NCBI GenBank assembly: GCA_022839445.1
Contig: JALHFC010000003.1
Coordinates: 1-45,856 of the forward strand
Length of the DNA stretch: 45,856 bases
Source of the DNA: Pelotomaculum sp.
GTDB lineage: Bacteria > Bacillota > Desulfotomaculia > Desulfotomaculales > Pelotomaculaceae
Direction: 5' to 3'
Shown here in pieces: positions 22,783 through 31,404 of this stretch. A model generated the notes under the pieces. The model had not been told where the DNA came from. It saw nothing but the letters and a program-made list of their open reading frames with translations, and ran no database searches. The position numbers and the translations under genes are program-made. Each line of letters begins with the position of its first letter. The stretch's first letter is position 1.

Positions 22783-23718
22783 CTAATTCTGCCTTGCCAG
22801 AGTGCAAATTGGTTTAAAAACAAATCTTCCCCTATCATCAGGCTCAAAAGTAGTCTCTGCTACCGCCAGCAGGCCCTCCGGTCCGACAAGACGCACCCGC
22901 TCTCCCTCAACCAGTCCCTCCGGTATCCGGAACACTCCCGGCGGATATAGTTTCGCCCCGGAAAGAACAGGCAAAACAGAGCTTCTTTTTACAACCACAG
23001 CAGGGAAAATAGAAAGCGCGTCATTCATGGCAATGACTTTTTCCCGTATATTTCCCGCCGATGACGCGGTTAACAATTCTTCCAGCGTGTGAGATTCGGA
23101 TATATTAAAAGGACCTGCCCTGGTCCTTACCAAAAAGGACATGTATGCGCCGCAGCCTAGGGATGCGCCGATATCGTCACATAGAGAGCGCACGTAAACG
23201 CCCTTTTGGCAGGAAATATGTAACAGCGCGCTGGGGCGTGGCCCTCCCCAGCCTGTCCCCCATATAAACTTAAGATCGTAGATGTTGACAACCCGCTCTT
23301 CGCGCTCTACTACCTTACCAGCCCTGGCTAGTTCATACAGCTTTTTTCCATGTCGTTTTAAAGCCGACGTCATTGGCGGTGTCTGTCCAATTATCCCCGT
23401 AAAAAGGGGCAAGACCGCCCGGACAGTGTCCTCGGTCAGGTTTGTGGCATCCGATTCACCGGTTACATCGCCGTATGCGTCACCCGATGAGGTAGACAGG
23501 CCAAACGTGATTTCAGCACGATACTCTTTGTCATCCTCTAAAAAGAACCTTGCTAGCCGGGTGGCAACGCCCAGGCAGATTACTAGGACCCCTGCGGCGC
23601 CGGGATCTAGCGTGCCTGTGTGCCCTGCTTTTTTTAGACCACAGGTGCGGCGGATAAAATCCACCACGTCGTGAGATGTCATTCCAGGGGGTTTCAACAC
23701 GTTAATAATTCCGTTCAA
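22783..23718 (-). CDS. truB: tRNA pseudouridine-55 synthase
   Basis: Makes pseudouridine 55 in the T-loop of tRNAs. It shows GIINVLKPPGMTSHDVV, the catalytic aspartate in GHTGTLDPGAAGVLVI, the conserved tyrosine region EYRAEITFG and KGVYVRSLCDDIG. A C-terminal PUA-like end (PPGVFRIPEGLVEGERVRLVG) is present. TTG 23718 overlaps the nrnA TGA (TTGA) and has GGGGGG eight bases before; it gives 311 residues, the Bacillus length. The open frame extends further upstream into nrnA but without homology. Confidence 0.95.
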   Translation of the reverse strand: MNGIINVLKPPGMTSHDVVDFIRRTCGLKKAGHTGTLDPGAAGVLVICLGVATRLARFFLEDDKEYRAEITFGLSTSSGDAYGDVTGESDATNLTEDTVRAVLPLFTGIIGQTPPMTSALKRHGKKLYELARAGKVVEREERVVNIYDLKFIWGTGWGGPRPSALLHISCQKGVYVRSLCDDIGASLGCGAYMSFLVRTRAGPFNISESHTLEELLTASSAGNIREKVIAMNDALSIFPAVVVKRSSVLPVLSGAKLYPPGVFRIPEGLVEGERVRLVGPEGLLAVAETTFEPDDRGRFVFKPICTLARQN

Positions 23719-24692
23719 TGATTGTTCCCCCCGGTGGCCCTGATTGCAGCCGCAACCACCTCTTTCCGGATCTTGTTTAAATCCCCCTGAATAACGCATC
23801 CGGCTGCACGCAGGTGTCCGCCGCCGCCGAATATTGCAGCCAGCTTGTTAACATCAACAAAATATTTTGACCTGAAGCTTATTTTGTAGCTACCTGCTGC
23901 TGTTTCACGAAAAAGCAGCCCCACTTCAACACCTTTAATCCGCCTGGTGTAGTTAACCAAACCCTCCGCATGCTCGTCCTCTGCCCCGGCGTTAAGAATA
24001 ATGTCACGGGTTATCGTCATCCAGCATACCCTTCCACAAGGACTTTCGGATAGGGTGTTAAGCGCGGCGCCCAACAACCGGAGAAAAGCCCTCGGTTTTT
24101 CCTCATAAACCCGGATATTGGCCGGTGTTGCAGGAATACCTATCTCCAGCAATTTCGCCACCCGGCGGTGGGTGCCGGGTGTTGTATTGTCATATTGAAA
24201 CGAACCTGTATCTGTAATAATAGCAATATAAAGGCAAATAGCAGCTTCCGGGGATATTTTTACCCCCATTAAACCGAACAAGTCAAAAACTATTTCCCCC
24301 ACGGCTGCTGCGTGTGGATCAACATATCTGTATTCACCGAAATCAGCGGAACCGATATGGTGATCTATATTAACAGTCACCATATCCCGGTGCAACAGAT
24401 CCCGGTAACCCTCGCCAAGCCTTTCCGGCGTTGAGCAATCCAGGACAATAAACGTGTCGAATTTGCCATCTGGCGGGGGGCCTGTCACAAACCGTTCAAC
24501 CCCGGGCAAAAATTTATAAATCTCAGGGACAGGATCAGGACCTGCCAAGGTTACCGTTTTGCCGAGTTGCTCCAGTGTCAACCCTAAAGCAAGCGTCGAA
24601 CCCAAGCTATCTCCGTCCGGTGTTACGTGACCGCAAATCAACACACGTTGGGCGCGCTCTATAACTCGGGCAACGTCCGCTAATTTACTCAT
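23715..24692 (-). CDS. nrnA: DHH-family nanoRNase/pAp phosphatase
   Basis: A 325-residue DHH-DHHA1 phosphoesterase that degrades short RNAs and adenosine 3',5'-bisphosphate. Metal motifs are ICGHVTPDGDSLGSTLAL, VLDCSTPERLG, NIDHHIGSADFG and ITDTGSFQYDN. The DHHA1 RNA-binding motif GGGGHLRAAGC is near the C-terminus. ATG 24692 overlaps the rbfA stop by eight bases. In Bacillus nrnA lies elsewhere; its place between rbfA and truB is common in Clostridia. Confidence 0.93.
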   Translation of the reverse strand: MSKLADVARVIERAQRVLICGHVTPDGDSLGSTLALGLTLEQLGKTVTLAGPDPVPEIYKFLPGVERFVTGPPPDGKFDTFIVLDCSTPERLGEGYRDLLHRDMVTVNIDHHIGSADFGEYRYVDPHAAAVGEIVFDLFGLMGVKISPEAAICLYIAIITDTGSFQYDNTTPGTHRRVAKLLEIGIPATPANIRVYEEKPRAFLRLLGAALNTLSESPCGRVCWMTITRDIILNAGAEDEHAEGLVNYTRRIKGVEVGLLFRETAAGSYKISFRSKYFVDVNKLAAIFGGGGHLRAAGCVIQGDLNKIRKEVVAAAIRATGGNNH

Positions 24693-25044
24693 CCAAAGCC
24701 CCGTCCTTTTCCCTAACCTCATTCATCAGTTCTATCAATCTTGAACCGCGGCTTATTGAATGATCCAGTTTAAAAGTAATTTCCGGGGTGTAACGCAAGC
24801 GAATTCTCTTTGCCAGCTCACCCCGGACAAATCCCTGCGCCTTCTGAAGCGCCCCGATGGTCGCCTTTTGTTCAGCCGGTTCACCAAAAACACTGGCAAA
24901 TATATTAGCGTAACGTAAATCCTTTGAAACTTCAACAGATGTTATAGAAACAAAACCTATCCTGGGATCCTTTAGTTCTTCCCTTAATAGACTAGATACT
25001 TCTTTTTTAATAGCTTCTGCCAACCTTTCAGGACGGAAGGACAT
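24685..25044 (-). CDS. rbfA: ribosome-binding factor A
   Basis: A 119-residue KH-fold protein that binds 30S subunits late in assembly. FRPERLAEAIKKEVSSLLREELKDPRIGFVSIT at the N-terminus and RIRLRYTPEITFKLDHSISRGSRL near the C-terminus are the family hallmarks. ATG 25044 has GGAGGT at good spacing; an open frame upstream reaches 25128 without similarity. It lies 103 bases after infB. Confidence 0.95.
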   Translation of the reverse strand: MSFRPERLAEAIKKEVSSLLREELKDPRIGFVSITSVEVSKDLRYANIFASVFGEPAEQKATIGALQKAQGFVRGELAKRIRLRYTPEITFKLDHSISRGSRLIELMNEVREKDGALDE

Positions 25045-25147
25045 TTCCAGGCACCTCCATGTTGGAAGTTGGATATTGAAATTTGAAAAACTTACAAACT
25101 TATTTTGTTCCCGGGTTAGCCTGCACATTCCAGTTACCCGGCTTTTA

Positions 25148-27880
25148 TCAGCTCAGCTGGCGTTTAATTGTCTCAGTGCTGAAGGCTTCAATGATATCCC
25201 CTTCCTGGATTTCATTGAATTTTTCCAGGGCCAGCCCGCACTCATAACCCTGCACTACTTCTTTTACATCATCCTTAAAACGTTTTAATGAATCCAGTTT
25301 CCCCTCGTGAACGACAATACCGTCGCGCACTACTCTTATGCCGGCATCTCTTTCAACCTTGCCTTCGAGGACATAACACCCGGCGATGGCGCCAACCTTA
25401 GATGATCTAAAGATCTTTCTAATTTCCACCCTACCTGTCATGACCTCACGGTATTCCGGATCAAGAAGGCCGCTCATGGCTGCCCGGACATCTTCAATAG
25501 CGTCATAGATAACCCTGTATAGTCGCACGTCCACCTTTTCATTTTCGGCGGCTTTTCTTGCATTTACATCCGGACGCACATTAAAGCCAATAATGATGGC
25601 ATTTGAAGCCGAGGCCAGCATAACATCCGTTTCCCTGATAGCGCCTACGCCACTATGAATAATATTGACTTTTACCTCACCTGTATTCAACCTTTCGAGC
25701 GATTGGCGCAGGGCTTCGGTCGACCCCTGGACATCAGCTTTAATGATTATTCCCAATTCCTTAATCTGACCTTCTTGAATGTGTTTAAACAGGTCTTCCA
25801 ATGATATTCGTGAAGTAGTTTTAAGACCTTCCTCACGCTTTCTAGTCTGTCTTTGGGATACAATGTTCCTGGCTAACTTTTCATCTTCGACAACAATAAA
25901 TACATCGCCTGCACGCGGCACTTCGGAAAAGCCAAGCACCTCCACAGGTGTCGACGGCCCGGCTATTTTTATGCGCCGCCCTTTGTCATCCATCATGGCC
26001 CGTACCCGCCCGAATGCCGGACCGGCAATGACGGTATCCCCAATATTAAGGGCGCCGCTTTGAATCAATACAGAAGCAACAGGGCCACGCCCCTTATCGA
26101 GTTCAGCTTCTATCACCGTTCCCCTAGCCGAACGGTTTGGATTGGCCTTCAATTCACCGATTTCCGAAACCAGTAAGACCATCTCCAGAAGATCTTTTAT
26201 GCCTTCCCTTTTAAGCGCGGAAACATTGACACAAATAGTGTCGCCGCCCCATTCCTCAGGCACGAGTTCATGCTCGGTAAGCTCCTGCTTGACCCGTTCA
26301 GGGTTTGCTCCCGGTTTATCTGTCTTATTAATAGCCACTATGATGGGAACGCCGGCTTCCCTAGCGTGATTAATTGCTTCTACTGTTTGGGGCATAACGC
26401 CATCATCCGCCGCCACCACCAGGACGGCGATATCGGTCACTTGCGCGCCACGTGCTCTCATTGCTGTGAATGCTTCATGGCCCGGTGTATCAATAAAAGT
26501 AATTTTCCTGCCACTGTGCTCAACCTGGTAGGCGCCGATATGTTGAGTAATACCGCCCGCCTCGGTTGCGGTTACATTTGTTTCCCGGATGGCATCCAAC
26601 AAAGAAGTCTTGCCGTGGTCAACGTGTCCCATAACAGTTACAACGCTTGGTCTTACCTGTAGAAGGTCAATGTCCTCCTCAGGTTCCTGCATGAGCGTTG
26701 CTTCCATATCCACAGGCAACTTTATTTCTACCTCATAACCGAACTCCCCGGCTAAAATAGCACATGTGTCGATATCAATTTCTTGATTGATGGTAGCCAG
26801 GGTGCCCAACTGCATTAGCTTTTTAATCAGCTCAGCAGGGCTCCTGTGGATCTTTTGCGACATCTCTTGCACAGTGATAGACTCGCTCAACACAACAGGC
26901 TTCTTTTCAACCGGCTGGGCCGGCAGTTGCCGTTCCTTAGGCCTAACCTTTGTTCTTTTTCGGGAGCTACGGGAATGCAACCTTTTTTCGGCATGCGCGG
27001 CTATATCGTTGCGTTTTTCCGATCGGCCTTTGGCCGGGGTTTTTGGAAAAGTAGTTTTAGCCGGCGGCTTCTGTTTATCTACAAATTTGCCCTTATCTCC
27101 AGCCGGTCTGCCCTTTTCGTCCGGGCGTGCAGCCGGTTGTTCAACTTTTGGCGTTTTAGGGTGCCCGGCGCCGGCATACGCAGGACGTTCGGGGGGTTTT
27201 GGCCTTGTTCCCGGTTGGCTGCTTTGGCGTGGCCCGCGATCGATGGTTTGTTGGGGCCTGGCGCCTGTTGATGCGCCACCCGGCTTAGGCGCCGGTCCTT
27301 GACGCCAATCAGCCGGCTTGCCCGTTCCTTTATACTGGCGGCCCTGGCGCTGGACAGGGCCTGCGCTGGAAACCGGTTTTCCTTGAGTTGGCCGGGTCTG
27401 GCTTCGTTCCTGACGCTGGCTTTCCTGTTGTTTGTCTTGCAAGACGTTATCCCGCTGCCCCTCTGCTACTTTTGGTCTTGTTTGGCTCCAAGGCCTTTCC
27501 GGTTGCTTTGACCTTTCCTGAAAGCGCCTGTCCGGGGGGCGTGAAGGTACACGGTCTACCAATCCGGTTCCGGAGAAATGATCAGTCCTGGCGCCCCTAC
27601 CCTCACTTTTGTACCCGCTTTTAGGAGCTTTCTTACCGGCCTGTCCCTTTTGGCCCACAGCAGTCTTCGATCCCCCGGCGGCTACCGGTGGAGCGCTTGC
27701 AGCTTTTTTCCCTTTGGGGCTTTCTTTCCCGAAATGTCGCATTAATTGTCCGATTTCATTTTCCTCGACTGTACTCATGTGGGACTTTACGGTAATTCCC
27801 ATACTTCCCATTGCGCTAATCAGCTCTTTGCTTTCCACGTTCAGTTCTTTAGCAAGCTCATAGACCCTTTTTTTTACCAT
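25148..27880 (-). CDS. infB: translation initiation factor IF-2
   Basis: A 910-residue IF-2. An N-terminal helix-turn domain (KRVYELAKELNVESKELISAMGSMG) is followed by ~270 residues of basic, proline/glutamine/glycine-rich disordered linker, a second IF2N domain (VVLSESITVQEMSQKI), and the G domain at about residue 415 with GHVDHGKT, DTPGHEAF and NKTDKPGAN. Domains II, III and the C-terminal fMet-tRNA binding domain (IAGCYVLEGKVERDAG) follow. The linker makes it longer than Bacillus IF-2. ATG 27880 has GGAGGTGG. The antisense strand across the linker is open over long spans owing to base composition. Confidence 0.97.
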   Translation of the reverse strand: MVKKRVYELAKELNVESKELISAMGSMGITVKSHMSTVEENEIGQLMRHFGKESPKGKKAASAPPVAAGGSKTAVGQKGQAGKKAPKSGYKSEGRGARTDHFSGTGLVDRVPSRPPDRRFQERSKQPERPWSQTRPKVAEGQRDNVLQDKQQESQRQERSQTRPTQGKPVSSAGPVQRQGRQYKGTGKPADWRQGPAPKPGGASTGARPQQTIDRGPRQSSQPGTRPKPPERPAYAGAGHPKTPKVEQPAARPDEKGRPAGDKGKFVDKQKPPAKTTFPKTPAKGRSEKRNDIAAHAEKRLHSRSSRKRTKVRPKERQLPAQPVEKKPVVLSESITVQEMSQKIHRSPAELIKKLMQLGTLATINQEIDIDTCAILAGEFGYEVEIKLPVDMEATLMQEPEEDIDLLQVRPSVVTVMGHVDHGKTSLLDAIRETNVTATEAGGITQHIGAYQVEHSGRKITFIDTPGHEAFTAMRARGAQVTDIAVLVVAADDGVMPQTVEAINHAREAGVPIIVAINKTDKPGANPERVKQELTEHELVPEEWGGDTICVNVSALKREGIKDLLEMVLLVSEIGELKANPNRSARGTVIEAELDKGRGPVASVLIQSGALNIGDTVIAGPAFGRVRAMMDDKGRRIKIAGPSTPVEVLGFSEVPRAGDVFIVVEDEKLARNIVSQRQTRKREEGLKTTSRISLEDLFKHIQEGQIKELGIIIKADVQGSTEALRQSLERLNTGEVKVNIIHSGVGAIRETDVMLASASNAIIIGFNVRPDVNARKAAENEKVDVRLYRVIYDAIEDVRAAMSGLLDPEYREVMTGRVEIRKIFRSSKVGAIAGCYVLEGKVERDAGIRVVRDGIVVHEGKLDSLKRFKDDVKEVVQGYECGLALEKFNEIQEGDIIEAFSTETIKRQLS

Positions 27881-27898
27881 TCAACCACCTCCAAGTTT

Positions 27899-28216
27899 TT
27901 AGCTTTTAAATTTGACATCTCCCCTTCCTATGACCCCCAGGGCCCCGCAGGCCATGTGTTTATCCGTAAAAGCCACCGCAGAGCGGGGCGACTTTCCGGT
28001 TAGCCTGCCCATTAACTCCTTTGAACCATATGATATGGTGGGAACATTCTTCAAACTCGATATCCTGGTCAATTCCCGCTGCGTATTGGGCGCCGCATCA
28101 GCCGCAATTACCAGGAGCTTTACACTCCCCCTGGTCAGAGCGCTTTTAACTGCAATTTCACCGGATATTAATTTTCCCGCGCGTTGCCCCAAGCCAATCA
28201 TCCTATCTAAAAACAA
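27899..28216 (-). CDS. ylxQ: L7Ae-family protein YlxQ
   Basis: A 105-residue L7Ae/L30e-fold RNA-binding protein of the YlxQ group: IGLGQRAGKLISGEIAVKSAL, VKLLVIAADAAPNTQREL and VAFTDKHMACGAL. The family can bind kink-turn RNA; its cellular target is unclear. TTG 28216 directly follows the ylxR stop (TAGTTG); ATG five codons later is the alternative. Between ylxR and infB, as in Bacillus. Confidence 0.9.
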   Translation of the reverse strand: MFLDRMIGLGQRAGKLISGEIAVKSALTRGSVKLLVIAADAAPNTQRELTRISSLKNVPTISYGSKELMGRLTGKSPRSAVAFTDKHMACGALGVIGRGDVKFKS

Positions 28217-28483
28217 CTACTTCACCAACTTCTGCCTTAAGGCGTCCACTACATCCTGGCCGACCGGACGTTGTAGGGCTCTATCCAGGCGTTTCCCTTT
28301 TATCGCCTTAGTTAGGCATTCCAAGTCGGGACAAATATATGCGCCCCGACCGGAGCGCTTTCCGGTAAGATCAACCTCGATTTTTTCATCGGGGGTACGC
28401 ACAACCCGCACCAACTGCTTTTTTGGCTTCATCTCCTGGCACCCTACACACATGCGCAAAGGTATTTTTTTGACTTTGGGCAC
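28217..28483 (-). CDS. ylxR: YlxR-family RNA-binding protein
   Basis: An 88-residue protein of the YlxR (DUF448) family: LRMCVGCQEMKPKKQLVRVV, VDLTGKRSGRGAYIC and CLTKAIKGKRLDRAL. The GRGAYIC signature is diagnostic. GTG 28483 has AGGAGG upstream and begins 12 bases past the nusA stop. A nucleic-acid or RNase P-related role has been proposed for the family. Confidence 0.93.
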   Translation of the reverse strand: MPKVKKIPLRMCVGCQEMKPKKQLVRVVRTPDEKIEVDLTGKRSGRGAYICPDLECLTKAIKGKRLDRALQRPVGQDVVDALRQKLVK

Positions 28484-28494
28484 CGGCCTTCCTC

Positions 28495-29577
28495 CTATTC
28501 GTACCCTTTTTCAAAAAGCTCGCCATATTCTTCGGGATATATTTCCTTCATCTGAGATTCGCTTTTGATGTCGATTTTCCATCCGGTTAATTTGGCAGCT
28601 AGCCGGGCGTTCTGCCCTTCTTTGCCGATTGCCAGGGAAAGCTGGTAATCCGGAACAATAACCCGCGCAACTTTTTCTTCTTCCCATATTTCAACTGCCA
28701 TAACCTTTGCGGGACTCAATGAATTAGCCACGTACTTTGACGGATCAGGGTTCCATTTGATAACGTCAATTTTTTCGCCGTTTAGTTCATTTACTATATT
28801 TTGAACCCTCATCCCTTTTGGCCCCACACAGGCGCCGACCGGATCGACATTGTCTTCCCTTGAGCAAACCGCTATCTTGGAGCGGGCGCCCGCTTCCCGG
28901 GTGATGCCCTTAAGCTCCACCACGCCTTCATGAAGTTCCGGCACTTCCAGCTCAAAAAGGCGCTTCAAAAGGCCGGGGTGTGTGCGGGAAACAAGAATTT
29001 GCGGCCCTTTTGTTGTTTTTCTAACTTCTATAATATAGGCTCTAATTCTTTCCCCCTGCCGGTATTCCTCACCGGGCATCTGCTCAGAAGGGGCTAGAAT
29101 AGCCTCGGTTTTCCCTAGTTCAATATATACATTTTTTTGCTCGACACGCTGGATGACACCATTTATAATATCCCCCTCACGGTTGGCAAACTCTTCAAAT
29201 ATAATGTTTCTCTCAGCTTCCCTAATTCTTTGTACTACAACTTGCTTTGCTGTTTGGGCAGCAATCCGGCCGAAATTCCTGGGTGTTACTTCAATTTCAA
29301 CAATATCGCCCTCTACATAATTAAGGTTTATTTTACGCGCCGCTTCGACTGTTATTTCCTGGCGCTGGTCTTCCACCTTTTCGCTTACTGTAAGCTGGGT
29401 AAAAACTTTAAAATCCCCGGTTTCGCGATCTATATGAACACGGGCGTTCTGGAGGGATCCAAAATTTCGTTTATAAGCAGAAAGTAGCGCCGCTTCGATA
29501 GCTTCCAGCAGTACATCAACTGAAATCCCTTTTTCGCTTTCCAGGTCTTTCAGGGCTTCCAAAAATTCGGTGTTCAT
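28495..29577 (-). CDS. nusA: transcription termination/antitermination factor NusA
   Basis: A 360-residue NusA. The N-terminal RNA polymerase-binding domain starts NTEFLEALKDLESEKGIS; the S1 domain is near 135-200 (GDIINGVIQRVEQKNVYIELG); two KH domains follow (DPVGACVGPKGMRVQNIVNEL and LAIGKEGQNARLAAKLTGW). It ends soon after KH2, as in Gram-positives that lack the acidic repeats of E. coli. ATG 29577 follows GGAGGAAGG. It is second in the rimP-nusA-infB operon. Confidence 0.96.
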   Translation of the reverse strand: MNTEFLEALKDLESEKGISVDVLLEAIEAALLSAYKRNFGSLQNARVHIDRETGDFKVFTQLTVSEKVEDQRQEITVEAARKINLNYVEGDIVEIEVTPRNFGRIAAQTAKQVVVQRIREAERNIIFEEFANREGDIINGVIQRVEQKNVYIELGKTEAILAPSEQMPGEEYRQGERIRAYIIEVRKTTKGPQILVSRTHPGLLKRLFELEVPELHEGVVELKGITREAGARSKIAVCSREDNVDPVGACVGPKGMRVQNIVNELNGEKIDVIKWNPDPSKYVANSLSPAKVMAVEIWEEEKVARVIVPDYQLSLAIGKEGQNARLAAKLTGWKIDIKSESQMKEIYPEEYGELFEKGYE

Positions 29578-29597
29578 GTTCCTTCCTCCCCGAACAA

Positions 29598-30059
29598 TTA
29601 AAATTCCACCTTAAGACGGGCCGACGCTATTTGCTCGTAAGGTAATATTAATTCTACACCCTCCACGTCGACGGTCACGCGGTTCCCGTTTATACCTATG
29701 ATCCGTCCGGTAAATTTTCTTTTGTTGCCAAACGGAATAAAAGTTTTAATAGTTACCAGACTTCCGGCGAAACGGTCATAATCATCCGGCTTTTTTAAAG
29801 GCCTCTCGATCCCTGGCGATGATACTTCTAAAACATAAGACTGGGGTATCGGGTCCTTTTTATCTAGCAGCCCGTTTAGCTCTTCTGACAAGCGTTGGCA
29901 ATCTTCAATGCCGACACCGGCCGGCTTATCGATAAAAATCCGAAGGCGCCATTGGCCGCCTTCTTTAGCAAACTCTACATCTACCAGTTCTAAACCTAAT
30001 TCCTGAACTAAAGGCAAAACCATTTCTTTGACGATATCTGCAGTTTTTAGTTTAGACAC
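29598..30059 (-). CDS. rimP: ribosome maturation factor RimP
   Basis: A 153-residue 30S assembly factor: LGLELVDVEFAKEGGQWRLRIFIDKP, GIEDCQRLSEELNGLLD, SYVLEVSSPGIERPLK and GRIIGINGNRVTVDV. GTG 30059 has GAGGAGG upstream. It is the first gene after the strong promoter at 30164-30192. Confidence 0.95.
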   Translation of the reverse strand: MSKLKTADIVKEMVLPLVQELGLELVDVEFAKEGGQWRLRIFIDKPAGVGIEDCQRLSEELNGLLDKKDPIPQSYVLEVSSPGIERPLKKPDDYDRFAGSLVTIKTFIPFGNKRKFTGRIIGINGNRVTVDVEGVELILPYEQIASARLKVEF

Positions 30060-30084
30060 GGGGAATCCTCCTCGCAGGTACTCT

Positions 30085-31323
30085 TTACACTCTAAATAAG
30101 ACGAAAGAGTGGGCGATACCCACTCCTACAGGCGAAAAATCAACCTTGCCGCAAACCAAAGTTAGTATATCATAGAAGGTTTTTGTTGGCAAGTGGATTT
30201 TAAGGCTGTTTATGTCCCGCCGGTAGTAATTAACAGCTTCAACCATAATCCTGATCGCGTCTTTGGCTGCTTCCGGTTTACCGATCTTCGAGGCTGCGCA
30301 AGCCATTCCCGCTAGTTTATCCGGTTCTGCCAGGTACTCCTGCACTGCCTGCGGTAGATCTTTTTCACCAATCCTTACACCTGCCCCCGAAGCCGCCATA
30401 AATTCCGTATTTCTTTCCTCCTGACCTGGAAGGGGATCGATTATCAACACCGGCAAACTCATGGCCGCCGCTTCGGCACAAGTCAGACCCCCTGCTTTTC
30501 CTACCATAAAGTCTGAGGCTGCCATTAAGTGATGAATATTGTCGACAAAACCAAACACTTTTACCTTGCATGTCAGGTGGCGGACCATTTTATTTAATTT
30601 TTCCTGCAAGGCCTTATTAGCACCTGTCACAACTATCAACTGGTATTGCTTCCGGGTATTGTCCAGTATTTTTAGCGCCTGCTCCAAAGGACCCATCCCA
30701 AGCCCCCCGCCCATAAGCAAGATGGCCGGTGTGTCCGCATCAAGCCCCATTTGCTTTTTTATCCGGTGTTTATCATACTGTTTTTCAAAAGCCGTGTCTA
30801 TAGGTATTCCGGTTGCCCGTACACGCTCCGGCCCAATCCCGTATTCCTGACACTGGGGAATTAACACTTCCGATCCAACCAGGTAATAGTCTACTTCCGG
30901 AAACACCCAAAAAGAATGGATCGTGAAATCTGTTATTGAAGCAAACAGCTGTCCCCGGAAAATCCCCTTATTCTTTAAACGTGAAGCTATGCCGAGCGGA
31001 AAGGGGTGAGTGCATACTATCACATCGGGCCGGTAATCCTTTACATATTCCACCAGCCTGGGCGCAGCCAATGCGTTTAAGATTCTATTAAACTCAAGTT
31101 TGCCGCGACCGGATAAAGGCCGGCCGCATTCCGACTGGCGATATAGATAGCCATATATCGTAGGTGTTTTTTTTAGCATTTCCATGTAAGCGCCGATAAC
31201 AACCTTTTCCAATAACGGGCTTGCATACCGGAAAGTATCTAAAATTACGACATCTACTTCCGGATAAAGGACCCCGGCCGCCTTTTTCAAAGCCTCAGCC
31301 GTGCGCATATGTCCGGCGCCCAC
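30085..31323 (-). CDS. MGDG synthase/UgtP-like glycosyltransferase
   Basis: A GT28-type protein like processive diacylglycerol glucosyltransferases. The first conserved block (KVLILSVTVGAGHMRTAEALKKA) lies across the start; then DTFRYASPLLEKV, VCTHPFPLGIASRLK, TDFTIHSFW, the donor-site FGFVDNIHHLMAASDFMVGKAGGLTCAEAAA and PVLIIDPLPGQEERN. GTG 31323 is the only canonical start, but it would cut off strand 1 (KVLILSVT). The frame is open back to 31389 with no ATG, GTG or TTG. An ATA at 31360-31362 has AAGGAAGG eight bases upstream and would give the full domain. The last ~35 codons run through a promoter and hairpin of the rimP operon, so the stop may also be altered. Confidence 0.75.
   Translation of the reverse strand: MGAGHMRTAEALKKAAGVLYPEVDVVILDTFRYASPLLEKVVIGAYMEMLKKTPTIYGYLYRQSECGRPLSGRGKLEFNRILNALAAPRLVEYVKDYRPDVIVCTHPFPLGIASRLKNKGIFRGQLFASITDFTIHSFWVFPEVDYYLVGSEVLIPQCQEYGIGPERVRATGIPIDTAFEKQYDKHRIKKQMGLDADTPAILLMGGGLGMGPLEQALKILDNTRKQYQLIVVTGANKALQEKLNKMVRHLTCKVKVFGFVDNIHHLMAASDFMVGKAGGLTCAEAAAMSLPVLIIDPLPGQEERNTEFMAASGAGVRIGEKDLPQAVQEYLAEPDKLAGMACAASKIGKPEAAKDAIRIMVEAVNYYRRDINSLKIHLPTKTFYDILTLVCGKVDFSPVGVGIAHSFVLFRV
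30108..30126 (-). terminator. hairpin in the rimP leader
   Basis: GAGTGGG/CCCACTC with a five-base loop, followed on the minus strand by TTTCGTCTTATTT. It overlaps the 3' end of the glycosyltransferase frame and lies downstream of the rimP promoter, so it could act as a leader attenuator as well as a terminator. Confidence 0.5.
30164..30192 (-). promoter_or_regulatory. sigma-A promoter of rimP-nusA-infB
   Basis: TTGCCA (30187-30192, minus strand), a 17-base spacer and TATACT (30164-30169), with TGA before the -10. Both boxes match five of six, and the extended TG is present. It lies inside the 3' part of the glycosyltransferase frame, about 105 bases before the rimP start. Confidence 0.7.
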
Positions 31324-31404
31324 TGTAACCGATAATATAAGAACTTTATTAAGCCTGCGTATGTTCCATACCTTCCTTGCAAGATCTTTTCAAACACATT
31401 GTTT

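Noticed and set aside
26787..27302. Long plus-strand open frame (171 codons) opposite infB
   Set aside because: It is antisense to the proline/glycine-rich IF-2 linker; the composition of that linker keeps the opposite strand open. No start signal.
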